Assembly (NCBI RefSeq): GCF_003473485.1
Contig: NC_053046.1
Span: forward strand, 630,001-694,000
Direction: 5' to 3'
DNA length: 64,000 bases
Source: Medicago truncatula
Taxonomy: Eukaryota > Streptophyta > Magnoliopsida > Fabales > Fabaceae
In this document: positions 36,718 to 46,836 of the stretch, piece by piece
How positions within the stretch are numbered: position 1 is the first letter of the stretch
How the letters are laid out: every line of letters starts with the position of its first letter
Position numbers and translations under genes: made by a program
Notes under the pieces: model-generated
The model's input: only the letters and a program-made list of their open reading frames with translations
Database searches by the model: none
Told to the model about the DNA's origin: nothing

Positions 36718-37233
36718 AACTTATGAGTTTCAAATTAATCAATGGTGCCAGAAATTTTCCCCAAATATTTGAACCAAATTCTGCTTTTAACTCTTGGAGT
36801 TTGTCAAGAGTTATTAGTAGATTCTTCTATAAAAAAAAATGAAGATACTACAAAGTTCCTTCTGGCTGTTGTAATTTTATCGTAATTAATGTAAAATCGA
36901 TCATTTTATGAAGTCTATTTCCCCAAGTAATTCTATGCATACGCTAGATTGTTAAGCAAGTGGAGTCAGTGAATGATAGATGTTGGTGAACGCACTTCTC
37001 AACAAAATAAACACCAAAACGATTCAAAGTAAACTCAATTTGATAAATGGGGCCAAGATTACAAAAGAAATTGTTTATTTCCCGACCTCGTGTTGAACTT
37101 GTTTGTCAACTAAAGAAATGAGTTTGATCAATCATTTAATAAGCTCAACAATATTTCATAAACAACTATGGATTTTTTTTCCCTCACTTACGGACCAATA
37201 CATTTTTCTTTAACATTTATTGAAAAGGGTTAA
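36718..37233. other. Convergent intergenic spacer
   Basis: The 516 bp between the 3' ends of the remodeller (plus) and the first esterase (minus) presumably hold both 3' UTRs. No repeat or other gene recognised. Confidence 0.6.
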
Positions 37234-38223
37234 TCAAACAAGAAAAGAAGCTAAGCGTTTGATAAATTGTTTAGCCCCATCAGTTTCAGGTTTGAAGATC
37301 TGAAAACCATGTTCCTCATCTCCAGCTTCAAACAGTTCAAGTTGACCTTGCCACCCACTTTCTTTAACAGACTCATAGTACAAAACATCTCTGTCTCTAA
37401 ACTCATCCTTGTCAGTAATAGTTAGTAGTATTTTAGAACATCCAAGTGTAGCCAAACTAGGTGCACCAATAGCACAAGGATTAACCATAGGGTTATCAAT
37501 CCCACCCTTTGCATTAGGGTACACAAAGTTCCACACTTTAATAGCAAGGCTATTCTCATGTTCCTCCACAGGTTCTGACCCAATTGGCTTTGAACCCCAG
37601 AAAAAAGGACAACATAGTAATGCTCCCAATATTTTAAGATTGTTTGGTAATGTTTCAGTTCCAGCACGCATAGCTAAGTTATGAGCAAGGTTAGCACCGT
37701 TGACATCACCACCTATGTAAACTTTGTTGAAATCACCATAATCTTGTAACCATTGTTCTTTTTCTATGCTACTGTTGGGGTCATTGCTTGTGTGAGAAGC
37801 AACCCATTGGAGAGAAGTCCAACCATCTTCATACGCTGCAGGAAGAGGATGTTGTGGAAGAAGTCTGTAATCTATAGAAACAGCTATTATATTTGATTCA
37901 GAAACCAAGAGGTTGAGATATCGGTGGCAGAAAAAGGAGAAAGGGGATTCAACACAAAAAGCACCAGCATGAAAATAGAGTAAGATGGGAAATTTATGAT
38001 TGTGGTGAGATTTTGGAAGGAAAATGCGAGCGGAAAGGGAAGGGTTATTGTTGGAGATAACGATATCTTTGGATGAGACACCGGTTTGAGGGTCTTGAAG
38101 GGAAGGTGGGACTATTGAAGAACTCATTAGACGTTCTATGGTGCCATCTTTGTAGACACGGATAAGGGGTAGAAGCTCTTTTTCTATCTCTTTGTTGGTG
38201 TTGGAACAAGAATTCATTGACAT
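37234..38223 (-). CDS. HIDH-like carboxylesterase with substituted nucleophile
   Basis: Intronless, 329 residues, an alpha/beta-hydrolase of the plant CXE family. The start (ELLPLIRVYKDGTIERL), DPQTGVSSKDIVI and the end (EFRDRDVLYYESV, then GDEEHGFQIFKPET, then LASFLV) strongly resemble, from memory, soybean 2-hydroxyisoflavanone dehydratase, which makes isoflavones in the cytosol. Asp273 and His305 of the triad are present. The nucleophile motif, GDSSG in the plus-strand paralogues and Thr-containing in HIDH, reads GDVNG here, with Val174 (codon at 37,702-37,704). The oxyanion HGG is HAG (85-87). Classical esterase or dehydratase activity is therefore doubtful. I chose the ATG at 38,223 because it aligns with the paralogues and lies below a TATA box; an in-frame ATG at 38,313 would add 30 hydrophobic residues. 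The frame is fully open, so it is not an obvious pseudogene. Confidence 0.93.
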   Translation of the reverse strand: MSMNSCSNTNKEIEKELLPLIRVYKDGTIERLMSSSIVPPSLQDPQTGVSSKDIVISNNNPSLSARIFLPKSHHNHKFPILLYFHAGAFCVESPFSFFCHRYLNLLVSESNIIAVSIDYRLLPQHPLPAAYEDGWTSLQWVASHTSNDPNSSIEKEQWLQDYGDFNKVYIGGDVNGANLAHNLAMRAGTETLPNNLKILGALLCCPFFWGSKPIGSEPVEEHENSLAIKVWNFVYPNAKGGIDNPMVNPCAIGAPSLATLGCSKILLTITDKDEFRDRDVLYYESVKESGWQGQLELFEAGDEEHGFQIFKPETDGAKQFIKRLASFLV

Positions 38224-38274
38224 TTTGGTGGAATAAACAAAGTGAGTGAGAAACATGGGAAGGAGGGTATGTAC

Positions 38275-38281
38275 TAATATA
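38275..38281 (-). promoter_or_regulatory. Candidate TATA box of the HIDH-like gene
   Basis: TATATTA on the minus strand lies about 50 bp before the ATG at 38,223. Transcription starting some 30 bp downstream would exclude the upstream in-frame ATG at 38,313. Confidence 0.5.
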
Positions 38282-41069
38282 GTCAAAGATAAGATTATTA
38301 GATAAGGTTCCATCTAAATGGTTGGTGAAGAATGTGAAGATCAATATTGACAATACTCAAGTGGAACTGTAACAGTCAATATTTGAGGTTTTTTATTGTC
38401 TTTATCATAAAATATGGACATTCTTTTAAATTAAATTAATATAGTTTTCTTTTGTAAAGATGACATCAGTGAAAAAAAAATAATCTTCACTGAAAATTTT
38501 GAGAAACAAAAAATAGTGAAAAATTCATAAAATGCTAAGCAAAGAAGTTCAATCAATGACAAAAAAAAAAATTAAAAAAAAAAGTTTACAAATAAATTTC
38601 TCAAGTAATTGAAATGATAAAGGACATCTAATATAAGAATAAATACATATTTCAAGCCGTACAAACAAGGACTCTAATTAATTCAATATTCTATATTCAT
38701 TTGGCTGTATGTGATAAAAGGACCATGCATTTATTTATTTATTTTACTTCAAAAAATTTCCTGCACTCTGCTTAGTTGCTAATAAATCTTATTCATACAA
38801 AAAAAATCTCACTACACTAACTAAAGTCTAAAACACAAAATAAACCTCAGAATCAAATTCCAAAACAACACATCAATTAAATCAACAATCAATCAGAAAT
38901 CTAAACACTTCCACTCTGTTTAGTTTATGAGTAAAATAGAATTAAACGAATCCAGATTTATGATCGACGGCAGAAGCTAAGAAGCACACATATAGAATAT
39001 CATGACAAAAATGGAAACTGACCAAGTCAATGTGATAAATGCTAAGCAATTTAAGAAAAAAACAATAATCTCCAAAATGAGTACTAATTTTCCCACTAGA
39101 GAGCTTCTTTTACTAGTTCATATACCACAACCACTGTTGAGCTTGAAAAAACAAAATGTATCAAAGATAAAAGTATTTTAGGTAAACCAAATTCACATCG
39201 AAATGATAAGATTTAATGTGAGCATTTAGGAATAATTTTTACATCAGTGTCTATTTTGACTATAAAATTGTATTATTAAGGACTATATTAGAATTTCGAT
39301 GCATTGGGGTTTGGCCCTCTTTTATGTACCAAAAGAAGAAGAAAAAGAATTTTGATGCATTGACGAACTATTGTGACTACTCGTTATATATTCGGTGATT
39401 AAAATGACTACTACCATCCCTTTTTAAAACTTGTTGGTGTGACTAATTATTTAATGTCAAATTTATGTATGTGTCGTTGCAGAATAGGCACGGAGCATGA
39501 GAAATTGGGTTTTGAGTTTGATACTTTACGTCCAATCAAATACAAACAAATATCACATTTACTCAAAACTGTAAGACCTTTATATATAATAATTTGATAT
39601 TCATTTTTTCTTTACCAAAATTTGTGTCTTCCATATATATTATGTGTGTGAAAATTTGTACCTCAGCAAAGGATATCATTGGAGCCTGGTGGACAAATTT
39701 GTTATTTTGATTTCAACCAAGTTTTTTTCTATGGACTTGTACAAATCCAGTTCTTACAATTGTTTCTACTTTTTTTTATAACAGTTGTAGAAAGTGAAAT
39801 TTATTTTACGTTAATTACAATTAGAGTAATGGTTTACCATATTCGTTACCTTGAAAATCATTGCAATATTTATGATATACATATATTTTAAAGATTTAAA
39901 GCTTGTTCAATGATAAACTTGATGTAGCATCATGTCAATTGTTGTTCAATCTCACTCTTCTAGAATGGAATATATTAAAGAGAGGAGGTTCCATTTATCA
40001 AAGACAAATCAATTAATAACTAAGAAAATGCCCGTGATGAGGGAAAGGAAAAGAAATAGATATTCAAGTATGACCAGTGATGGTCTCTTTTTTCTGGTGG
40101 CATTATCATTCATTATGTGATTTAAGTGATGATAGTTTATCTTGGGATTCAGATATTCAAGTAGGGCCAGTGATGAAAGTTTTTCTGGTAGCTTTGGTTT
40201 CCTATTCATTTCCATTTATTGTCATCCCAAATGCCTGATTGGTCGGTTCTATCGTCGCCTAAACTTCCTTCCGCTTTGATCGCTCTTTCTTTGCCCATAA
40301 ATTGTTTTGCACAGCACTCAATAGGTATGTTATCGACATCGTATCATTTTTAGTTTTCTGCCAACACTGAGACTCACCATTTTTTGGTTTCTTTCAATGT
40401 TGGGACTCCACGGCTGAATATGGTGTAATTGTATAAAGCCTTCATGTTAGTAAGTAGTTAGTTTTCCTATCATATTTTCTCAAGTGTCCACACAACCCAT
40501 TTCTGTAGTATAAATGGAGTGTGTGAAAGAAAATCCATGAATGCAATAATTGAACTCAAACTTAGTATATGCTCAAATGAGCTGAAACTTGAAATTTTCT
40601 ACAACTCTTTCATTGATTGCAAAGTATTACCAGGGTTCTGTTGGATGGAGATCCACAGAATTTACTCTTTCTGATCTTTGAGCAAGCTTTCGCTGATCAA
40701 ATTACATACACACCATGGCTCAGAAACCAAGAGAGAATCCACTCTCTAACTCTCAAATGAGAAACTCAAGTTTTTTTTCAATGAGGTAAGGGATGATGTA
40801 AGTGACCTTGAGCCTATGAATACTAGGGGTGGTGCAATTAATAGGTTCTATGAATTTCTTGATCTGCATCACACCAACGCATCAGTTTAATCCACAAAAA
40901 ATCTAAACACTTGCACCGACTAAAACAAAATATATCAAAAACAAAATGCATAAAAGTACCCTAAGGACTGCATTGTTAAGTCTTTTATACTAGATCATCT
41001 TCCACTAAAAGTACACTAAGATAAAAGTATTCAATCACCACCAACTCCCATGAACAGAGTTATGCCAAA
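38282..41069. other. Intergenic, no gene recognised
   Basis: AT-rich DNA with only short broken frames. I see no structured repeat or RNA gene; the text around 40,600-40,800 looks slightly more gene-like but gives no recognisable protein. Confidence 0.5.
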
Positions 41070-43624
41070 TCACTCAGTCTCCAGCTCACCAACAATTTCA
41101 CTGCCAATAGTAGGTCCATCCTCACCCATGACAACATGACTCTGATACATTTAGTCCAGCTCCTTTCTCTTGAGCTCAATATCTTCAATATCTTCAAAGT
41201 GGCAATTCTCTAGGCATGCATTCAACAGCCAAATTGATCTCACTTTCAATTTCTTCCTTTGCATTAACTGACAGCTCAGGATTAATTGTTTGCTTCATGG
41301 CAGTGGCATATTCAATAAGCTCATTTGCTGCCTCCTTATTCTTCTGGTGTTTCTCATCATCAGATTTGTACTTAGCAGCTTGGTTAATCATCTTCTCGAT
41401 CTCCTCTTCAGAAAATCTTCCCTTGAAATTTTCAATGGTAATTTTGTTGCTTGTTCCAGAAGAGCTCTCTGTTGCAGAAATAGTTAAGGCACCATCTGAA
41501 CTTATATCGAAGCCAAGAGTGATAGTGGGAACACCACATTTAGCAGGAGGAATGCCAAGGAGTTCTAATTCTCCTAGTTTAGTGTTTCTGTTAACACTTT
41601 GTTCATCTCCTTCATAGATCAACAAACACATTTCATTTTGATTATCTTGAACCGTTGTGATATTCTTCGCTTCCTTGGAGATAGGAAGAGGACTGCACCT
41701 AGGAACCACAACAGCCATCCCACAACAGCCATCATGTCTTTCATTAACCTTCCACTGTTTTCGTCTTTTATGAAAGTATTATAACCAAGGTTGAGCGAGG
41801 TTACCTCATTCAAATACGCAGTTGGAACATTCTGATCACCATTTAATACTGCAGCATAGTATACAGCACCATGTGCTACGGCCACATCGGGGTAAATGGT
41901 CTTCAAAATCTGCTTGCCTTTAAATAATTTCGTCAAAAGTGATTCAATCTTTGGGATCCTGGTTGACCCACCAACAAGTACAATGTCGTCGACCTCCTTG
42001 ATATTTGTCTTGGCATAGGTCAAACATTTCTCAATAGTTTTCATACAGTCAGCGAAGTGGACAGAATTAATCCTTTCAAACTGATCACGGGAGATGGAAG
42101 TTTGTAAATCAATACTGTTGCGAATTCGATGAAAATCACACCAATAACAAATTTGATGTGTGGAGCAAGGAATAATCAGGCAACCAAAACAAAGTGTACG
42201 GAACAATAATAAACATAAGCCAAAAGTAGAAAACAGCAAGAGAAAAGAAGAGAGAACACAAAAGAATTTGTTGACCCAGTTCGGTCCAAATTGACCTAGT
42301 CTGGGGAGAGCAGCCATCCGTTTCACTATATGATGAGTAACGTTACAAAAGAGATATCAATGGGTTACAAGAATAAGTCTCCCGCCTAATTCTACCCAAA
42401 GTCCCAGCCTCTTCCCGTAACCAAGAGACTCGATCCTAATAGTGTTTCTCAAGGTGAATCAACCCTCAAACCCTAGTGTTTGTTCCAAATAGACAAACTC
42501 TATACAAACCCTAGTTTTGTTGAAGGGTGAAGGTTTGTTACCGATCACCATGTCACGAGCGGAGAAGACCGAGATGGTGGACAAGGTCAGGAGTGCCATT
42601 GTCTTGTGCCTCGGGGATAAAGTTTTGAGAGAAGTAGCAAAGGAACCAACCGCGACATCGATGTGGTCAAAGTTCGAATATTTGTATATGACAAAGTCTT
42701 TGGCTCATCGGCAAGTCCTAAAGCAACAACTTTACTCATTCAAGATGGTAAAGTCAAAGGCCATCATGGACCTACTTGTAGAGTTCAACAAAATCATTGG
42801 TGATTTGGAGAATATTGAGGCGCGTCTTGGGGATGCGGGTGCTCTGATGGTGTGGTGTTGTTTGGAGGATGAAGAAGGTGATGTGTCTCACCTTGGGAGT
42901 GATGCCTAGTGGAGCGGTGGTCGTCTGGAGAGACGTTAAACACTCACCATCAGCCTAGAGAGGCGGTCGTAAGAATAATCATGATCAGTCTGGAGAGGCG
43001 GAGGCAACAATACTCATGATCTACCTGTTGAGATGGAGTTTCAAGATTGAAGACATAGTGGGATGTACGCATTTTCTAGTTTAGGTAGAGTACGCTCAGC
43101 GTGAGGTGGAGTTGAACACACTGGTAATGGTACGACTATGAAGGACCTTGGGTGCTTTGCTCTATGATGAGCAAGGGATTTCTTCATGAAGACGGAAGGC
43201 ATTTCGGAGGTTGAAGAATGTATAGCACGGCTTGCGGGATTACCCTAAAAAAAAGGCCAAGGGTGATTGGATGCAAGGAGACCTTCAAGGAAGCGGGAGA
43301 TGTCCTGTGTTGAAGATGTTATGGTGAATGTTTGTGGAACTACCTAAAACTCCTAGTGTAGTTGGACTACAAGGACTCTTCGAGAAGACGGAAGACGTTC
43401 CGATGGCTGAAGAGGTTAAGGTGAATGCTTGTGGAACTACCTAAAATTCCTAGTGTAGTTGGACTGCAAGGACCTTCGAGAAGGCGGAAGACATTCCGAT
43501 GGTTGAAGGGGTTAAGGTGTAAACTTGTGGAGCTACTTGGTGTAGTGGGAAGCAATGGAAAGAGCAGCAATGGTGGTTGATGTTAAATTGGCATCATCCC
43601 TGATTTGAAGTCAAGGTGGAGAAT

Positions 43625-45198
43625 TGTGAGAGTTAACTTAAAATCAGGTTCTGCAGAAATCGTGGCACGATGGCTAGGCAACGTGGCACGATTGGAGGTT
43701 TCAGTTTGAGGCAAGTCACTGGAAAAATCGTGGCACGATGGTGCGCTGGCAGCGAATAACGTCGTGCCACAATGCGACCTCATCGTGCCACGATTTTTCC
43801 AGTGACTTGCCTCAAACTGAAACCTCCAATCGTGCCACGTTTGTAACACCCCGTTTTCCTAACTTGAAAATTTTTACATAATAATCAGAGTAATCAACTT
43901 AAACAGGATGTCACACTACTTTAAAAGATAAATAGAGTAGAATTACTATTTATTTAAACATTTTTCATCAATAATTCAAATTACATCGCAGCGGAAAAAC
44001 TTGTCATTAGACAACTTCAACAACTTAGACAACTTGCAGCTTAACGATATTAACACAACAACAGTAACAACGACTTTGCATCATAATACCATAATTCATC
44101 AATTATAAACAACATCATGTAACATCATATTTATCAACATATACCTTCATATAATACTTCATCAATCATGAACAACAACATACAACATCATATTCATCAA
44201 CATTTATATACATCAAAAGAGACTCAAAACCATATCAAACTTGAACCAAAACATCATTTCAACAAAAATCACCATTTGACGCATTTTTCATAAAAGTTCT
44301 CAAGAACAACAAAAGTTCACTTCAAGCTCTATGGTTAAGATTACCCAAGGTTTCAATCATCAAAAACAATATCTCATAACAAAAACAACAACAATCAGAA
44401 GTTAATTCATCAACAACATTATACTTCATCAATTTTGAGCAAAAACACAAGTATACATATATACATAACTTGAGCATATAAATTCATCATCAACAACTTA
44501 ATTAACATCAAATTCACATATCCAAACATTGCATCAAAACATAAGCACAAATCTCACCAATTAAATCCACAATAATCACTTTATACAAATAGGCACTTAT
44601 GGGTAGAAGTAGAAAAAGAGATTATACAAAAGATTATGAATGAAATCTAACCCAAATTTCTATAACATCAAAACTAACAACAACTACAAGGTTAAACCTT
44701 TTTCAGAATTATACAACCCCTTATTAGAGAAAGCTAGTCCCCCCTTACCTTAGGTTAGATGATCGCAAGGTTCTACCGCTTTCTCTTCTCCGACTCTTCT
44801 CTTCTCTTGGTTTCTTCCTTTTCTCCCAAAAACTGTTTTCACGTATTCTGTTTCTCTATTCCTAACCTCTCTTTTTATAAGTCTAACATATTCTCCCTTA
44901 TTCCAAATCTGCCCATCACATCTCAATATTCTATATATATATATATATAATATTTCTATAACAAATATATTTCTACACCAAATAACAAATATATTTCTAC
45001 ACCAAATAACATATATATTTTACTAATAAATACCAACATATAACATAACAAAATATCACTCATCAAAATAAATCGACTAAATTATAAAAAGACATCTAAA
45101 CTCAATAAAATAAATAAATAATAAAATAGGACGTCACAACGTTGCCTAGCCATCATACCACGATTTCTGCAGAACCTGATTTTAAGTTAACTCTCACA
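43625..45198. repeat. Palindromic right terminus of the copia relic
   Basis: Ignoring the nested solo LTR, the last 272 bp of the relic form one large hairpin. TGTGAGAGTTAACTTAAAAT at 43,625 is mirrored by its complement at 45,198, and the arms (about 115 bp each) include ATCGTGGCACGAT several times. The loop is about 40 bp. Confidence 0.85.
43842..45138 (-). mobile_element. Solo LTR nested in the copia relic
   Basis: A 1,297-bp block runs from TGTAACACCCCGTTTTCC to GGACGTCACA and is flanked by a perfect 5-bp duplication, ACGTT (43,837-43,841 and 45,139-45,143). No gene or primer-binding site is present. Read on the minus strand it starts TGTGACGTCC, which suits LTRs of Ty3/gypsy elements. 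It is a fossil, younger than the element it sits in. Confidence 0.85.
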
Positions 45199-45842
45199 GA
45201 TACCATTGCATAAAGTGTCAAGATGAATCTCAGCTTTCTCAGCTGTTGAAAGAATTATTTTGGCCTCTTCGCAGACTGTTTTCACCCTCCTGATAACCTT
45301 GAGACTTACATTAAGATCACACTTTATGTTCTTGTTCCTTAATTCTTTGATTAAGTGATTCACCATTGTGTTGGTAAAATCTTGACCGCCAAGATGTTGA
45401 TTGCCATAAGTGGATTTCACAGTAAAAGAATTGACATCCATAGAAACGAGGGAAACGTCAAGTGTCCCACCGCCTAGGTCGACAACCAGAACATTTTTCA
45501 CCGAGATAAATTTGTGTTTCAGACCATAAGTCATAGCAGCAGCGGTATCTTTCATCCTTGTGATAACCATGGCAGAGATTTCTTCGGGATATAATTTCTT
45601 CATTTCCCCCATATAGTTCACCGCAATCATGGCCTTATCATCTTCAGGAACAATCTCAAATGGCCAATGGAAAATATATTTTTTTACGAAAGAATCAGAG
45701 AATCGCATACCAACCAGACGCTTAGCATCTGCACAGGACATTTATAATTAATTATAACAAAAAAGCTTCGATGCCATAAATATTGAACATAAATAAACGT
45801 TTCAAATAATGTCATTTACTACAAATGTTATTACATTGAAAT

Positions 45843-46428
45843 GTTTTAGGTTTTACTGTTTTAAGCAACAACAATGAACGACACTTGTGATCCGACACAT
45901 GTCGTGTACCGACACCACGACACCGCTAACAATTGTGATTATGTCATTTACTCAAAAATATTGTATCGGTGTTATGTGTATGTGTTTAGGTTTTACTGTT
46001 TTAAGCAACAACAACGAACAACATTTGTGATCTGACACATGTCGTGTACCGACACCACGACACCGCTAACAATTGTGATTATGTCGTTTACTCAAAAAAA
46101 TTGTATCGGTGTTACGTGTATGTGTTTAGGTTTTACTGTTTTAAGCAACAACAATGAACGACACTTGTGATCCGACACATGTCGTGTACCGACACCGCTA
46201 ACAATTGTGATTATGTCATTTACTCAAAAAAAATGTATCGGTGTTATGTGTATGTGTTTAGGTTTTACTGTTTTAAGCAACAACAACGAACGACATTTGT
46301 GATCCGACACATGTTGTGTACCGACACCACGACACCGCTAACAATTGTGATTATGTCTTTTACTAAAAAAAAAATTGTATCGGTGTTACGTGTATGTGTT
46401 TAGGTTTTACTGTTTTAAGCAACAACAA
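45843..46428. repeat. Tandem array, four 140-bp units plus a partial
   Basis: The phrase GGTTTTACTGTTTTAAGCAA recurs at about 45,849, 45,989, 46,129, 46,261 and 46,402, a period of 140 bp (one unit is about 8 bp shorter). Each unit holds GTGATCCGACACATGTCGTG followed by ACCGACACC. Units are highly similar, so amplification is recent. It lies between the HSP70 pseudogene and the second esterase, where HSP70 exon 1 would be expected. Confidence 0.92.
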
Positions 46429-46795
46429 CATAAACAACAGAAAAACAATCAAAGATTGTGATTAAAGATGATACAACAACAACAACAGAAAATCAAAGAA
46501 AAATTGTGATTAAAGTTAAAGCAACAACAAAATTAATTTTTTACCATTTATATCATTTTACTTTTACTTGGTTGGTAGTAGGCCAGCGAAAAGATAACAA
46601 TATCTTTTGTAATAATATAAGAAATCCGATTCTTTGTAAAAATAAAATAAATTATTGAATTGTGTCCATAAATAAGATTAAACAATCAAATATTTTAATT
46701 AAAATATCATGCATAATCAATTTCCTAAATAACGTACGTGTGTAATAAAAAAGAAATAAATAAATACTGGAACATAAGAGAGAACTTCTTGCTCC
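46429..46795. other. Upstream region of the second esterase
   Basis: AT-rich. ATAAATAAATA at about 46,756-46,766 is a weak TATA candidate some 75 bp before the start codon. No gene seen. Confidence 0.45.
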
Positions 46796-46834
46796 ATGAA
46801 ACTATTACTCCTTCTAATTGATTTGCATGTTTGA
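46796..46834 (+). other. Upstream open reading frame, 12 codons
   Basis: ATG at 46,796 opens a 12-codon frame (MKLLLLIDLHV then stop) ending two bases before the main ATG at 46,837. A second out-of-frame ATG at 46,827 overlaps the main start. Whether they are in the transcript depends on the start site. Confidence 0.35.
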
Positions 46835-46836
46835 AA

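Larger units (their letters stand above)
42116..45198 (+). mobile_element. Copia-type LTR element relic inserted in the HSP70 pseudogene
   Basis: The 3,083-bp insert begins TGTTGCGAATTCG and ends AGTTAACTCTCACA, with AATAC (42,111-42,115) and GATAC (45,199-45,203) as a 5-bp target duplication with one mismatch. On the plus strand 42,517-42,909 encodes a copia gag-like part (MSRAEKTEMVDKVRSAI, then LVEFNKIIGDLENIE). No protease, integrase or reverse transcriptase is recognisable, so it is a broken fossil. A purine tract (AAGGTGGAGAA) before 43,625 suggests where the 3' terminal repeat starts. The left end does not match the right end as two ordinary LTRs would. A younger solo LTR (43,842-45,138) is nested in it. 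Confidence 0.8.
41070..45728 (-). pseudogene. HSP70 pseudogene, lacking exon 1 and split by a retroelement
   Basis: The minus strand from 45,728 follows an intron acceptor (TGTGCAG) and reads DAKRLVGMRFSDSFV, the point where plant HSC70 genes carry their intron, then VVDLGGGTLDVSLVSMD and EIHLDTLCNGI. A 3.08-kb insertion follows (42,116-45,198). Coding resumes with DLQTSISRDQFERIN, IVLVGGSTRIPKIESLL, and after a frame change GIPPAKCGVPTITLGFDISS and RFSEEEIEKMINQAAKY, ending with a degenerate lid region near 41,070. The frame change coincides with a 14-bp tandem duplication (CCACAACAGCCATC at 41,706-41,719 and 41,720-41,733). Exon 1, with the first ~70 residues and the phosphate-binding start of the ATPase, was not found upstream, where a 140-bp tandem array lies instead. 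The copy kept its intron border, so it is a duplicated gene, not a retrocopy. It encodes no working chaperone. Confidence 0.93.

Noticed and set aside
41216-41617. 133-codon plus-strand frame
   Set aside because: It is the antisense shadow of the HSP70 coding sequence.
43367-43849. Minus-strand frames of 67 and 88 codons
   Set aside because: They fall in the non-coding right part of the copia relic and its palindrome.
45843-46428. CRISPR-like array
   Set aside because: The units are 140 bp with no short repeat/unique spacer alternation, in plant nuclear DNA; it is an ordinary tandem repeat.
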